A DNA stretch of 64,000 bases from Chitinophaga flava (GCF_003308995.1 NZ_QFFJ01000002.1:1984001-2048000), one strand, 5' to 3'; counted from the stretch's first letter, positions 37,550 through 46,633 are shown. Made by a program: numbers and translations. The notes: a model not told the origin generated them from the letters alone.

Positions 37550-38095
37550 GTGAACATATATTTTGGCAAAGCTAAAGACCAGGATAAACTGGTGGAAGAA
37601 TATTTTCAAACCTACTTCGAAGGGCTGCATCGTTATGCCTTTACAATTCTGAAGGACAACGATGACGCAAAAGATGCTGTGCAGGCCGTTTTTCTGAAGC
37701 TATGGGAGAAAAGAAAGGAGATAGATGAACAACAGTCGGTAAAATCGTATTTGTATACGGCCGTATATCATTACTGCCTTAACATAAAGCGGCACCAGAA
37801 GGTGAAAGACAGTTACATGGCTTATCACCAGCCTGTATACGAACATCGGAATGAACTGGTTGGCAAGGAAACACACCGCAAAATTATGGAGCATATTGAA
37901 GCGCTGTCTCCTCAATGTAAACTTATCTTCAGTAAAAGCCGGTTTGAAGGATTAAAATATGCTGAAATAGCCGCCGATATGGGATTGTCAGTTAAAACGG
38001 TGGAAGTGCAGATGGGAAAAGCTTTGAAGATATTGAGGGCCAAACTTTTCGATATAATGATGATACTGTTAGCCTGGCTGTTTTTTAAGTCATAA
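37550..38095 (+). CDS. ECF RNA polymerase sigma factor
   Basis: A 181-residue protein beginning with GTG. Sigma region 2 is at about 12-80 (FEGLHRYAFTILKDNDDAKDAVQAVFLKLW) and region 4 at about 120-165 (LSPQCKLIFSKSRFEGLKYAEIAADMGLSVKTVEVQMGKALK). The hydrophobic C-terminal tail (MILLAWLFF) is typical of Bacteroidetes-expansion ECF sigmas. It is followed 10 bp later by a FecR anti-sigma gene, so activity should depend on an outer-membrane signal relayed through FecR. Confidence 0.93.
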   Translation: MNIYFGKAKDQDKLVEEYFQTYFEGLHRYAFTILKDNDDAKDAVQAVFLKLWEKRKEIDEQQSVKSYLYTAVYHYCLNIKRHQKVKDSYMAYHQPVYEHRNELVGKETHRKIMEHIEALSPQCKLIFSKSRFEGLKYAEIAADMGLSVKTVEVQMGKALKILRAKLFDIMMILLAWLFFKS

Positions 38096-38105
38096 TTTTT
38101 TTATC

Positions 38106-39092
38106 ATGAGCAATGTTGAATCCCTGCCATATGAGTTGTTAGGTAGATATTTTTCCGGAGAAGCTACGCCGGAAGAAGCCATCGCTGTCGATGACTGGAT
38201 GAGGACCCACCAGGACAACCAGGTGGTATATGATCAGGTGGCTGCCTTGTGGGATAGTGCTGTATTACAGCAACGTTATCAGTTGCCCGACAAGGAAACA
38301 GCTTTACGGGAGCTGAAATATAAATGGAATCCACCGGTGGTGAAAAGATCATTTCCGGCACTTAAGATAGCTGCAGGCCTGGCATTGCTGGTAGGCGTGG
38401 CTGCCATTCTGATGCTGCAGCTGCGGCGGCAGCCGGAGAAGACTACCCTCGCGATGATATCAAGGCAAACGGCCACGGATATATTCCGTGATACCCTGCC
38501 GGACAATTCGCTGGCAGTATTAAACAGCCATTCGGCTATCCGCTATGCACCTGGTTTCACAGATAGCGTCCGGATGGTTAATTTGTCTGGTGAAGCCTGG
38601 TTTGATGTAACTTCGCATCCTGATAAACCGTTTATAGTAGCGGTCGGGGATGTTCGGGTGCAGGTACTGGGAACAGCTTTTAACGTAAAACAATCGGAAG
38701 AGAAAATATCAGTGATGGTGAAAAGTGGTCTTGTCAGGATGTCGAGAGGAGATAGCAGTATACTTGTCAAAGCAGGCCAGGAAGGGATTTACAACATCGC
38801 TGGTAAGGAACTGGGGCTTACAGGAGGGGCGTTCAACGGAAATCAGATGGGATATGCCACCAGGATCTTTAACTTTGAGAACATCACGCTGAAAGAAATT
38901 GTGGCTCAGCTGGAAAAGGCTTATGGTATCAAAGTGATACTTGAAAACAAAGCATTGGAAAACTGTACCATGAGCAGCTCATTTGAAAACAAACCTATAG
39001 AATACGTTTTTGAGGTTATATCTGTTACATTGAATGTTACTTGCAGATTTGAAAAGGACAAGGTGTTTGTCAGCGGCGCCGGTTGTAATTAA
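38106..39092 (+). CDS. FecR-family anti-sigma factor
   Basis: A 328-residue protein with an N-terminal cytoplasmic anti-sigma segment, one membrane helix (about 85-105, LALLVGVAAILML) and a periplasmic FecR beta domain (AVLNSHSAIRYAPGF, VNLSGEAWFDVTSHPDKPFIV, VQVLGTAFNVK). The C-terminal DUF4974-like segment (FNFENITLKEIVAQLEKAYG) contacts the STN domain of a partner receptor in known systems. The next gene does encode an STN domain. It overlaps that gene's open frame by up to 59 bp. Confidence 0.93.
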   Translation: MSNVESLPYELLGRYFSGEATPEEAIAVDDWMRTHQDNQVVYDQVAALWDSAVLQQRYQLPDKETALRELKYKWNPPVVKRSFPALKIAAGLALLVGVAAILMLQLRRQPEKTTLAMISRQTATDIFRDTLPDNSLAVLNSHSAIRYAPGFTDSVRMVNLSGEAWFDVTSHPDKPFIVAVGDVRVQVLGTAFNVKQSEEKISVMVKSGLVRMSRGDSSILVKAGQEGIYNIAGKELGLTGGAFNGNQMGYATRIFNFENITLKEIVAQLEKAYGIKVILENKALENCTMSSSFENKPIEYVFEVISVTLNVTCRFEKDKVFVSGAGCN

Positions 39093-40689
39093 TGGCCGGC
39101 AGTGGTTCACAGCGATAGTTTTGCTGCTGTTGGGAATAACATCGGAAGGTAGCGCACAGCAGGCTGCCGTTAATCTCCGGCAGAATATTACAGTGGGAAC
39201 CAGCGAAATCCGCCTGGATGTTTTGCTGCAACTGGTCACCAAACAAACGGGTGCCCGTTTTTCTCTGAATACCCGCAAGTTTTCCCCTTCCATGCTGATC
39301 CATGTGCAGAAGAAGGTACAACCCCTGTCTGTATTACTGGAAGACATCCGGCAACATACCGGTATCAGTTACCGTCTGCTGGGCGGACATATTATTTTCG
39401 TAGATGCGCCACCGGTAAAGGAGCCTTCGCCTCCCAAAAAAAAGGAAGTGACCACTAAAATACCTGCTTCTTCTCCGGCTATAAAAGCTATTCCTTCCCT
39501 GAAATCTTTATCCGCGCCCTCTATCGCTTTAACACCACTTACTTACAATATTGGTCCAGCCAGTGGTATAGACTCCGTATTTGTGGCAAGAGATACCATA
39601 AAGCCGCCGAAGGACACCGGTTTGCTGAATCTGTCTTTGAAAAAGCATATAGCAGATTCCGTGAAACACCGGAAGGACACTGGTTTGCTGAACCTGTCTT
39701 TGAAAAGGCCCACAACAGATGGCCAGGGATGGGGACTCGGACTGGGATGGGGACTGGGTACCATAGAATGGCCCGGGTTCCGTAGGGATACCAGTTTACG
39801 GTATCGTTCTTCCTGGAAGCCTGTTACGGATAAAAAGGAGTGGAGCCTGGGTATTATCAGACTACCGGGCCTTCATAGAGAGCTGGATTCCCTACAGCAG
39901 CAACAACAGCTGCAACTGCAACAACAGCAACAGTTACAGCAACTGCAAAACCAACAACAGTTAAGCGCACAACAGTTACAGCAGGAACAGCAAAAGCAGC
40001 AGTCATCTACCAAAAACAATCATACAACATCAACGGCTACACGAAATAAACAAACAACAAAATCCGGTAAATCACGTGACTCATTTCTGAGTAACCTGTT
40101 CAGAGGTAATACCCGCTCTTTTTCCCACACCACGGATGGGGAACCCGTGAGAGAAGGGATGATACCTTTTATCAATGCTGGTTTTACGGTAGATGAAGCT
40201 TTTTATGCCAATCCGGGTCTGCAGGCCGGGATGCCTTTTTTATACGTTACCGCTTCCTGGAGTTCCAATTTCACTAATTCCGGATTTCGTTATGGTCTGG
40301 GTACTTCCATCAGGTTAGCGGAAGATTGGCGCCTGCACCTGCAGGGCACAGCCATGAGTAAGATGACTTTCCCCTATGATTCTTCCGGGTGGCCCAGGTC
40401 AATACAAATGCAGTTGCTAAAGCTGTCATTAAATGTGGAACGTCGGCTGGGGGATCATTTCAGGTTACAGGCCGGTGTCTCTTTCAATAGATTACAGACG
40501 GAGTATTTTAGCCAGAACAGAGCTCTGCCCTTGAATAATAAGGAAGAAATTGCACTGAGAAATGTGAAATATTTTAAACCTCCCTATACCATTAGTAATA
40601 GTTATTCAGAAGGGGAGTCAAAGAATAATCGTGCCTGGATTGGTTTTCAGATAGGATTGTATTACCATCTTGGTTTACGCAGGAATTAG
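39034..40689 (+). CDS. STN-domain protein with poly-Gln linker and C-terminal barrel-like region
   Basis: A protein of up to 551 residues. The start is uncertain: the ATG at 39034 gives a long N-terminal region before the hydrophobic core (FTAIVLLLLGIT, cleavage near SAQQ), and a TTG at 39067 is an alternative. After the signal peptide comes an STN domain (about 55-125, LDVLLQLVTKQTGARFSL ... IRQHTGISYRLLGGHIIFV), then a low-complexity linker with a repeated KDTGLLNLSLK motif, a Gly/Trp-rich stretch and a Gln-rich run (about 287-325). The last about 180 residues alternate in the manner of an outer-membrane barrel. There is no plug. It probably feeds a signal to the adjacent FecR without being a transporter. 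Confidence 0.75.
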   Translation: MLLADLKRTRCLSAAPVVINGRQWFTAIVLLLLGITSEGSAQQAAVNLRQNITVGTSEIRLDVLLQLVTKQTGARFSLNTRKFSPSMLIHVQKKVQPLSVLLEDIRQHTGISYRLLGGHIIFVDAPPVKEPSPPKKKEVTTKIPASSPAIKAIPSLKSLSAPSIALTPLTYNIGPASGIDSVFVARDTIKPPKDTGLLNLSLKKHIADSVKHRKDTGLLNLSLKRPTTDGQGWGLGLGWGLGTIEWPGFRRDTSLRYRSSWKPVTDKKEWSLGIIRLPGLHRELDSLQQQQQLQLQQQQQLQQLQNQQQLSAQQLQQEQQKQQSSTKNNHTTSTATRNKQTTKSGKSRDSFLSNLFRGNTRSFSHTTDGEPVREGMIPFINAGFTVDEAFYANPGLQAGMPFLYVTASWSSNFTNSGFRYGLGTSIRLAEDWRLHLQGTAMSKMTFPYDSSGWPRSIQMQLLKLSLNVERRLGDHFRLQAGVSFNRLQTEYFSQNRALPLNNKEEIALRNVKYFKPPYTISNSYSEGESKNNRAWIGFQIGLYYHLGLRRN

Positions 40690-40690
40690 T

Positions 40691-40731
40691 TTTTGATGCA
40701 GGAATTTTAAAAAAAAATTCCTGCATCAAAA
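40691..40731. repeat. Perfect 18-bp inverted repeat between convergent genes
   Basis: TTTTGATGCAGGAATTTT (40691-40708) and AAAATTCCTGCATCAAAA (40714-40731) are exact complements around five A. It lies between the stops of two converging genes. Neither strand has a poly-U tract beyond the stem, so it is an atypical bidirectional terminator or an RNA-stabilising hairpin. Confidence 0.7.
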
Positions 40732-40737
40732 TAAATG

Positions 40738-42177
40738 CTAAACCCGTAAATGTTCCTTCCGCTGTACATGCGACATATACGCCGCTGACATCATTTTTAC
40801 ACTGTCAAGATGAGTGTTGATGTTGGACACCAGTTGCGTTTTGGGGATATTGCCCAGGATGAAGTCCAGGAACTCTTTTACAACGGCAGTTTTCGATTGT
40901 TCAGTGAGTAGTTTGGAGTCATCCAGATGATGTCGGAGGGCGATGTCTTTCATGTTGATAACCTCCAGGGGCTTTTCTCCTCCCAACACACCGATGTTGC
41001 GGAAAATGTAGATATCGAAGTGATTGTTCCCGCCCACCAGATAATCTTCAGCGTTGTTCTGATGGTGTTTGTCTTTAGCCTGGTAGGAATGTATCTGTAT
41101 GTTCTGGAACGGGCCCTGTTGAATGTGGTGATATTCGTGCTTCACACGTCCATTGCCTTTGTAGAGGTCACTGCCGGGCATGATCCAGTTCCTTCTTGCA
41201 AAGCTGTTATGCAGCAAGTTGATGGTGATGTTGGCGATGTTCTCTTCTTCTTTTAGCAGGCGTATGATCATAGCAGCATCCATTTCGCCATAATCCTTGT
41301 AGAGCTTCTGTAATTCGTGATGGCTGTATTGCCGGACATTGCCGTAATCCTTATCGAAATAATTGACATAATCAGCTTCTGTGAGCTGTTTGAGGAATCC
41401 GCGTGGCTGTACCATAGAAGATATTACTTCCATGCTGTCGGGTAGTTTGGAGGCGATACCGGGTGCCCGGAACAACTGGCAGACAATGTCGAAGATATGA
41501 TAACCGCTATGGGATATCTTACCATATCCTTTGTTGTAAGGATGATAATCCTGTGTGACGATTTCTGAAGGGAGACGCCACTGGCCGTCACAATGGGTAG
41601 ACTGGATATTGGTGACAGGACAGTTTGTGGCGACGGCTACTTCGCGGATACGTTCCATCGCCAGCTGGAAGCCAGGATGGTAGCGGCGCTGAACATTTAC
41701 CGTAAATACGGTGGATTTACGTTGTTGCAGTTCATTGTACATCTTCAGCAGGTGCAGGTAATCATCCAGAATACCCCGGGCATGGGCCAGGTCTGAAATC
41801 GCATGATTGCGCGTGGTCACCGGTTTATCCATGAGGATATGCAGTCCGAGGCCCAGCGCCCATTCTGCATAAGCTTTGTGAACAGTCGGTTCTGTGGCGA
41901 TGATCACGGCATTGATCTTGTTTGCTGTTACAAAATTATCGAGGGTGGCCTTCAACGTGGTTGGCAGCTCATCTGCAAACGGATCGATAAAAAGTGTGGG
42001 AATCTGGTATCCGTTCTTTTCAAAATGCTGTTCAACATTGGACGCTTCAGCTTTTACATCGATAGCGAGGGAAATCTCAACCGGGTATCTCTTTTTCAGA
42101 TCGGTGACAGCGGGTAGATACACTCTTTTGGAATGAGGGCCAATTCCAACTAAGATAAGTCTAATGGGTTCTTTCAT
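40738..42177 (-). CDS. Gfo/Idh/MocA-family oxidoreductase
   Basis: A 479-residue protein without an export signal. The N-terminal Rossmann fold starts IRLILVGIGPHSKRVYLPAV, followed by VIIATEPTVHKAYAEWALGLGLHILMDKPVTT; the DKP lysine replaces the usual EKP. The remaining about 300 residues include NVQRRYHPGFQLAMERI and YHIFDIVCQL and form the substrate domain, longer than in common members. It would act on a sugar or cyclitol in the cytoplasm. It is not in an operon with other sugar genes, being followed by a convergent gene and preceded by a 233-bp gap. Confidence 0.82.
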   Translation of the reverse strand: MKEPIRLILVGIGPHSKRVYLPAVTDLKKRYPVEISLAIDVKAEASNVEQHFEKNGYQIPTLFIDPFADELPTTLKATLDNFVTANKINAVIIATEPTVHKAYAEWALGLGLHILMDKPVTTRNHAISDLAHARGILDDYLHLLKMYNELQQRKSTVFTVNVQRRYHPGFQLAMERIREVAVATNCPVTNIQSTHCDGQWRLPSEIVTQDYHPYNKGYGKISHSGYHIFDIVCQLFRAPGIASKLPDSMEVISSMVQPRGFLKQLTEADYVNYFDKDYGNVRQYSHHELQKLYKDYGEMDAAMIIRLLKEEENIANITINLLHNSFARRNWIMPGSDLYKGNGRVKHEYHHIQQGPFQNIQIHSYQAKDKHHQNNAEDYLVGGNNHFDIYIFRNIGVLGGEKPLEVINMKDIALRHHLDDSKLLTEQSKTAVVKEFLDFILGNIPKTQLVSNINTHLDSVKMMSAAYMSHVQRKEHLRV

Positions 42178-42348
42178 TGGCTTGAGGTTTTCAGTAGTAA
42201 AATTTAACGTTGTGAAATTTATATCTAATACTGGTCAGGGTTTGGGGCATAAAACTAAGGCATCTTATGATACATGTGGCGGACAGTATTTTACATTATC
42301 ATTAATTTGTGTGGAGATAAAAACAGAGTGGGGCTGTTTCAACAAACA

Positions 42349-42379
42349 GACACTCCCGTCTGTAAAATCCGGGAGTGTC
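42349..42379 (-). terminator. Probable terminator after MtfA-like peptidase gene
   Basis: GACACTCCCG and CGGGAGTGTC are perfect arms around an 11-base loop, about 30 bp past the stop at 42411. The following minus-strand sequence is only moderately T-rich (TGTTTGTTG), so termination may be weak. The rest of the gap to 42178 shows nothing. Confidence 0.6.
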
Positions 42380-42410
42380 CTGCATTTAAACAATGTTTTC
42401 TATGGTAAGA

Positions 42411-43193
42411 TCAGACACCTCCTTTGGCTGGGTCCTGCTGAAATATATGTGTCAGCATTTTATACAGCTCCGGATGTTTTTCTGCCAGCTGGTCGGGCCG
42501 TTCAAAAAAGTATTCTGATATCACAGCAAAGAACTCTGCTTCGTTGGTGGCGCCGTAAGGATTAATATCCGTGCGGCCTTCGGCCATTTCCTGAATGGTC
42601 TGGTGTACCAGCTTTAACCACGGGATGCTGTAACTGTGTTCCAGCAGTTTGGTAGGCATACCATCCGCATAGCCGTCTGCTTTGTCGAGCAGATGTACAA
42701 ACTCGTGGATGGCAGTATTGCTTTTATCGGTGGTGTTGGAGAAGCCTTCCCGCAGGGCAGAACGGGACAGTATCATCTGTCCGTTGAGAGGGCCGCTACC
42801 TACCATACCCAGGATATTACGGTTGTTGCCTTCGTATTGGTAGCTGCTGTCAAAAGTATCCGGATAAAGGATCACATTGGTGAGGTTGAAGTACTCCCAG
42901 TTTTTAAAACCAAAGATGGGAATGATAGCACTGGCGGCTACCAGTACACGGTCCAGCGGTTCTACCGGAGTACCTACTCCTTCAATATGCGTCCTTTTGA
43001 GGAAACGTTGTAGCTGTTGTTCAAAGCGTAATTTGTCTGTTGCGTTGAGTTGCTGATAATAACGCACATGAGACTGCAGCAGTTCCCGGTAGCTGTCGGG
43101 AACGGCTGTCTTTTTAAGTTTATGGCGGGAGAACATGTTCACGATGGAGAGGAACAGTATCAGCCCTATCATGATTAATCCGAATAAGACCAT
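42411..43193 (-). CDS. MtfA-like (M90) zinc metallopeptidase
   Basis: A 260-residue protein. An N-terminal membrane helix (residues 2-20) is followed by a helical region and the gluzincin-like motif AIHEFVHLLDKADG near residue 165, which is HExxH with a downstream acidic helix as in MtfA. In E. coli, MtfA interacts with the Mlc glucose repressor and has aminopeptidase activity; whether this membrane-anchored version has a comparable target is unknown. It is separated by 18 bp from the upstream M28 peptidase gene, so the two are likely cotranscribed. Confidence 0.88.
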   Translation of the reverse strand: MVLFGLIMIGLILFLSIVNMFSRHKLKKTAVPDSYRELLQSHVRYYQQLNATDKLRFEQQLQRFLKRTHIEGVGTPVEPLDRVLVAASAIIPIFGFKNWEYFNLTNVILYPDTFDSSYQYEGNNRNILGMVGSGPLNGQMILSRSALREGFSNTTDKSNTAIHEFVHLLDKADGYADGMPTKLLEHSYSIPWLKLVHQTIQEMAEGRTDINPYGATNEAEFFAVISEYFFERPDQLAEKHPELYKMLTHIFQQDPAKGGV

Positions 43194-43211
43194 GGTGCAG
43201 GGTATAAATGG

Positions 43212-44831
43212 TTATTTCCGGTATGCCTTGAACTCAGAGCCTTTTTTCCACTGAGGGAAAGTGCTTTCATTGCTGAGGGTATAACCTACGTTAAACATGA
43301 GGCGTACATCTTCTACCATACCGTCCATTACCCAGGTATCAGGGTTGAACTCATCGGCAGGGGAGTGGTAACGTAAACGGTTATACTCCGCCGTTTTTTC
43401 CTTGCCGGAGCCGGGAGCTTTGCCCACGATATCATTACCTGGGCCGAGGTATAATCCGGGTACGCCCTTCTTAGCAAAGTTAAAATGATCTGAGCGGAAA
43501 AACCAGCCGCCTTCGGGGTTGGCTTCCGGTACTGTTACGCGGCCTTGCAGGGCTGCAGCACGACGGGCATATTCATCCAGTTCTGACTGGCCCATGCCTA
43601 TGACAGTGATGTCTTTGGTGCGGCCGAAAGTATTGAGTACATCGAGGTTGATATCGGCAACGGTTTTTTCGGGAGCAAACACCGGGTGAGAGGCATAGTA
43701 CTCGGAGCCCAGCAGGCCTTGTTCTTCACCGGTAACGGAGAGGAAGAGAACAGACCGTGCCGGTTTGGTTTTGAGGCTGCTGAAGGCGGTGGCCAGTTCC
43801 AGCAGTCCGGCAGTACCGGTAGCGTTGTCTACCGCACCGTTGTAAATAGAGTCACCTTTTACCGGCTCACCAATTCCAAAGTGGTCCCAATGGGCGGAAA
43901 ACACCACACATTCCTGCGGTCTTTTGGTACCTGGAAGTATGGCCAACACATTATGGGAAGTAGATTTTTTGATGGTATTATTGATGACCAGCGATGTTTT
44001 CAGATGAAGGTCAACTGGCTTAAAGTCTTTCTGTCTGGCTTTTTCCATGATATCCGGGGAGATGCCTGCGAGCTGGAAGATTTTTTTGGCGGCATCCTGG
44101 GTGATCCAGCCTTCCAGCGCGGTCCTGGACATATTGTTGTCTGCTGTCTGCAGGTGTAGTTTGGAATTGGACCATCCGCTGCGTACTACTTTCCAGGGAT
44201 AACTGGCAGCAGCAGTCTCATGAATGATGATAACGCCGGTAGCGCCTTGTCGGGATGCTTCTTCAAATTTATAGGTCCAGCGGCCGTAGTAGGTCATGGT
44301 GCGACCTTTGAAAAGGTTATTGTCAGCGAAGCCGGGGTCGTTGATCATCACGATCACGGTTTTACCTTTTACATCGAGGCCTGCGTAGTCATTATGTCCG
44401 TATTCCGGAGCCACAATACCATAGCCGGCAAATACCAGTTCCGAATTGCTGATGTTTACCTGGTCCTGTACGCGGCGGGTGGCAGCTACATAATCATCGA
44501 GGTATTGTAAGGCCACCTCGCCGCCGGCGCCTTTGATGACCAGATTGCCGGCTGGTTTGGAGGCAATGGATACCATGGGTACATCCTGAAAATAGCTGTT
44601 GCCATTGCCTGGTTTCAGGCCCAGTGCTTTAAACTGGCGGGCCAGGTATTGAATCGTGCTGTCTTCTCCCCGCGTAAATGGCTTGCGGCCTTCAAAAGCA
44701 TCGGATGCCAGTACCTGAATATGTTTCGCGAAACTGTTGGCATTGATCGCTTTGATAGCGGTTGAGTCCTGGGCCTGTACTCCCTGCAGCATCAGGGAAG
44801 CGGCCACACTGAATAATAACGGTGCTTTCAA
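43212..44831 (-). CDS. Exported M28-family aminopeptidase
   Basis: A 539-residue protein from a proposed TTG start at 44831, chosen because it is directly followed by KAPLLFSVAASLMLQGVQA, a complete signal peptide. In-frame ATGs at 44894 and 44942 would add long atypical extensions. A PA domain (about 130-270, GYGIVAPEYGHNDYAGLDVKG) is inserted before the zinc peptidase core. Metal ligands appear in VFSAHWDHFG (HxD), YNGAVDNATGTAG (Asp), SVTGEEQGLLG (Glu-Glu) and FRSDHFNF (His). The enzyme should remove N-terminal residues from peptides in the periplasm or outside the cell. Confidence 0.88.
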   Translation of the reverse strand: MKAPLLFSVAASLMLQGVQAQDSTAIKAINANSFAKHIQVLASDAFEGRKPFTRGEDSTIQYLARQFKALGLKPGNGNSYFQDVPMVSIASKPAGNLVIKGAGGEVALQYLDDYVAATRRVQDQVNISNSELVFAGYGIVAPEYGHNDYAGLDVKGKTVIVMINDPGFADNNLFKGRTMTYYGRWTYKFEEASRQGATGVIIIHETAAASYPWKVVRSGWSNSKLHLQTADNNMSRTALEGWITQDAAKKIFQLAGISPDIMEKARQKDFKPVDLHLKTSLVINNTIKKSTSHNVLAILPGTKRPQECVVFSAHWDHFGIGEPVKGDSIYNGAVDNATGTAGLLELATAFSSLKTKPARSVLFLSVTGEEQGLLGSEYYASHPVFAPEKTVADINLDVLNTFGRTKDITVIGMGQSELDEYARRAAALQGRVTVPEANPEGGWFFRSDHFNFAKKGVPGLYLGPGNDIVGKAPGSGKEKTAEYNRLRYHSPADEFNPDTWVMDGMVEDVRLMFNVGYTLSNESTFPQWKKGSEFKAYRK

Positions 44832-45033
44832 AATAAGACAATTGATGATAAAACAAAGATCACTAGTGGATAACCCATGGGATAAGATCTGCATATCCTC
44901 GATCAGGCTCCTGCTGTCCCATAACAGGGGGTACAGCAACAAAACTAATCACGTGACCTCAAATCTATGGGATAAAATCCAGATAGGCAAAGTATGAGCG
45001 GTCCGGGCTTATGATAGTTTCCCGTATATGTTA

Positions 45034-45804
45034 TCAGAATCCGGTATATAAGAGTTTGATCTTATCTCTGTACCGGATACCAATCGGAATTTCCTTATTG
45101 AAAGTAGTTTCAATAACATTTCCGTAAATGGAAATAATGGAATTAATAGCTATAATGTATGACCTGTTAACCCTGATAAAATCTTTGTTTCCCAGGTACA
45201 TTTCGATAGTGGACATGGAAAGATGGGTGATATATTTTTTGTCCTTATAGTGAATGATGATATAGTCTTTTAATGCCTCTACAAATTTTATGTCAGGCTT
45301 CCACATCCTGTATATTCTCTTGTCGCACTTTATCCATATGTATTCTTCATTATTCATGTTGTAATTAATCATCCCAACAGCACCCGGTGTTTCTTCCCTG
45401 TTCGGTTCCAGAGTATCAACATTTTCAGCCGGAAATCTGATTGTAAGCAACTTATTCAGTGACTCCGCAAATCTGTCATAGGATAATGGCTTCATTAAAT
45501 AGTCATATACATTATTATGGTAACCATCGATAGCATATTTGGATTCATACGATGTAATGATAAGATGCTTACATACTTTAGGTGAAATGGCAGATAGATA
45601 TTGATATTCCCGCAATCCGGACATATGTATATCTATATACATTATCTCCGGTGTAAAATCATAGGAAAAATTAAGAGCATCATGGATACTATGAAAACTT
45701 CCGACTAGTTCTATGTTCTGAGTGCTCTGGATGTAGTTTTTAAGCAAATCATTTGAGCTTGCATCATTATCTACAATGATTGCACTTAAATGAGACTTAC
45801 ACAT
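45034..45804 (-). CDS. LytTR-family response regulator
   Basis: A 256-residue protein with a receiver domain (1-125; acidic pocket VDND, phospho-acceptor Asp in IMYIDIHMSG, Lys in YLMKPLS) and a LytTR DNA-binding domain (about 155-255; FVEALKDYIIIHY, FIRVNRSYIIAINSI). No sensor kinase gene is adjacent, so the partner must be encoded elsewhere. LytTR proteins bind pairs of about 9-bp direct repeats spaced by about 12 bp. Exactly such pairs occur upstream of the RiPP precursor gene and of the first gene of the RiPP operon, making this the likely regulator of the cluster. Confidence 0.92.
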   Translation of the reverse strand: MCKSHLSAIIVDNDASSNDLLKNYIQSTQNIELVGSFHSIHDALNFSYDFTPEIMYIDIHMSGLREYQYLSAISPKVCKHLIITSYESKYAIDGYHNNVYDYLMKPLSYDRFAESLNKLLTIRFPAENVDTLEPNREETPGAVGMINYNMNNEEYIWIKCDKRIYRMWKPDIKFVEALKDYIIIHYKDKKYITHLSMSTIEMYLGNKDFIRVNRSYIIAINSIISIYGNVIETTFNKEIPIGIRYRDKIKLLYTGF

Positions 45805-46343
45805 AAGAAGGCATTATTTGGTCACCAAAAATGGATATTATGAGATTTAGAATTCATGATTAAGTAGTCAGACTGATGGTTGAATCTAGTTAATGGGTTC
45901 TGAGGTCCTAAATTTTTTAGGATAGTATTTGCTCAATAAATTGAATATATGTGACACGCTACAATAGGGGGGGCATATTCAACAGATTGATATTTTAAAT
46001 ATAATAAAATTTTAAAAATAAAAAATAAATTTTTTATTGCATTTTAAAAAAAGTAAATATTACTAATCGTCCGGGGATCTACAAGATAGGATTACGTATG
46101 AACCATATCGCCTGGTTCTTTTCCAACCATACAAAGGACGTTTTTAAGACGAATAAAGGTCGCTGTATTTTTTAGTGTGTGATTGACAATTAATTGTAAA
46201 TATTGTCAGTGATGTAGAACTGAAAGGTTGAGTTAATAGGAGCGTGGCTACAGTTGGCGAAGCTTACAATACTGCAAAGGATAATGTTATATGCTCAAAT
46301 CATTCACCGGATAATCGTGGAGATATCATTACTTTCTGTCTTG
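45805..46343. other. AT-rich intergenic region upstream of the LytTR gene
   Basis: About 540 bp between the regulator and the precursor-gene terminator. It is very AT-rich around 45990-46060. A TGAATATA word occurs at 45942-45949 (TATATTCA on the minus strand) but without the direct repeats seen at the RiPP promoters. A small hairpin, GAACCA...TGGTTC, lies at 46098-46116. No convincing ORF was found. Confidence 0.45.
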
Positions 46344-46384
46344 ACAAAAAATCTGGTCAACGTATAAATACATTGACCAGATTT
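46344..46384 (-). terminator. Terminator of the RiPP precursor gene
   Basis: On the minus strand, AAATCTGGTCAA and TTGACCAGATTT form a perfect 12-bp stem with a 12-base loop, followed by TTTTG. It starts 4 bp past the precursor stop, suggesting an abundant, discrete transcript end. Confidence 0.88.
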
Positions 46385-46388
46385 GGCA

Positions 46389-46604
46389 TTAGTTTTTCAG
46401 CCATCCGCCAGAAATGTGAGCCTGGCCGAACTCGCCTTCAGTTGGATTGGTAGGGCTTACAGGGCCGCCGCCGGAGATAGCGTCTGCGTTTGTAATCTCT
46501 TCACCCAATTCTTTCAGGAAAGATTCTTCGATGCTTCCCAGTTTGCTTTTTAATTGATCTTTAGATAATGCGCTGAGATCAATTGTGAATTTTGAGCTAG
46601 CCAT
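46389..46604 (-). CDS. RiPP precursor peptide (double-glycine leader)
   Basis: A 71-residue peptide from the ATG at 46604; an upstream TTG would add eight poorly fitting residues. The leader is amphipathic and acidic (SKDQLKSKLGSIEESFLKEL). It ends with DAISGG at residues 41-46, the cleavage signal expected by the cluster's C39 peptidase. The core of about 25 residues has a Pro/Ser/Thr segment (PVSPTNPTE, 48-56). It also has three aromatic-x-x triplets: F59-G-Q61, H63-I-S65 and W68-L-K70, the pattern used by three-residue cyclophane enzymes. A second ISGG (64-67) precedes the last four residues. It is the final gene of the biosynthetic run, with its own promoter-like repeats and terminator. 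Confidence 0.85.
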   Translation of the reverse strand: MASSKFTIDLSALSKDQLKSKLGSIEESFLKELGEEITNADAISGGGPVSPTNPTEGEFGQAHISGGWLKN

Positions 46605-46633
46605 AAAAAAAATGGATTTAGTTAACAATACAT

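Noticed and set aside
39894..40008. CAA/CAG-rich tract as a phase-variable microsatellite
   Set aside because: The repeats are irregular mixtures of CAG, CAA and CTG codons rather than a uniform unit, so slippage-based switching is unlikely; it simply encodes a Gln-rich linker.
45942..45949. TATATTCA-like box upstream of the LytTR gene as a third RiPP-type promoter
   Set aside because: No direct repeats resembling ACTC(A/G)TCTA occur at the expected distance, so autoregulation is not supported.
46244..46453. Plus-strand ORF of 69 codons overlapping the precursor
   Set aside because: It runs antisense across the terminator hairpin and precursor gene and has no recognisable protein features.
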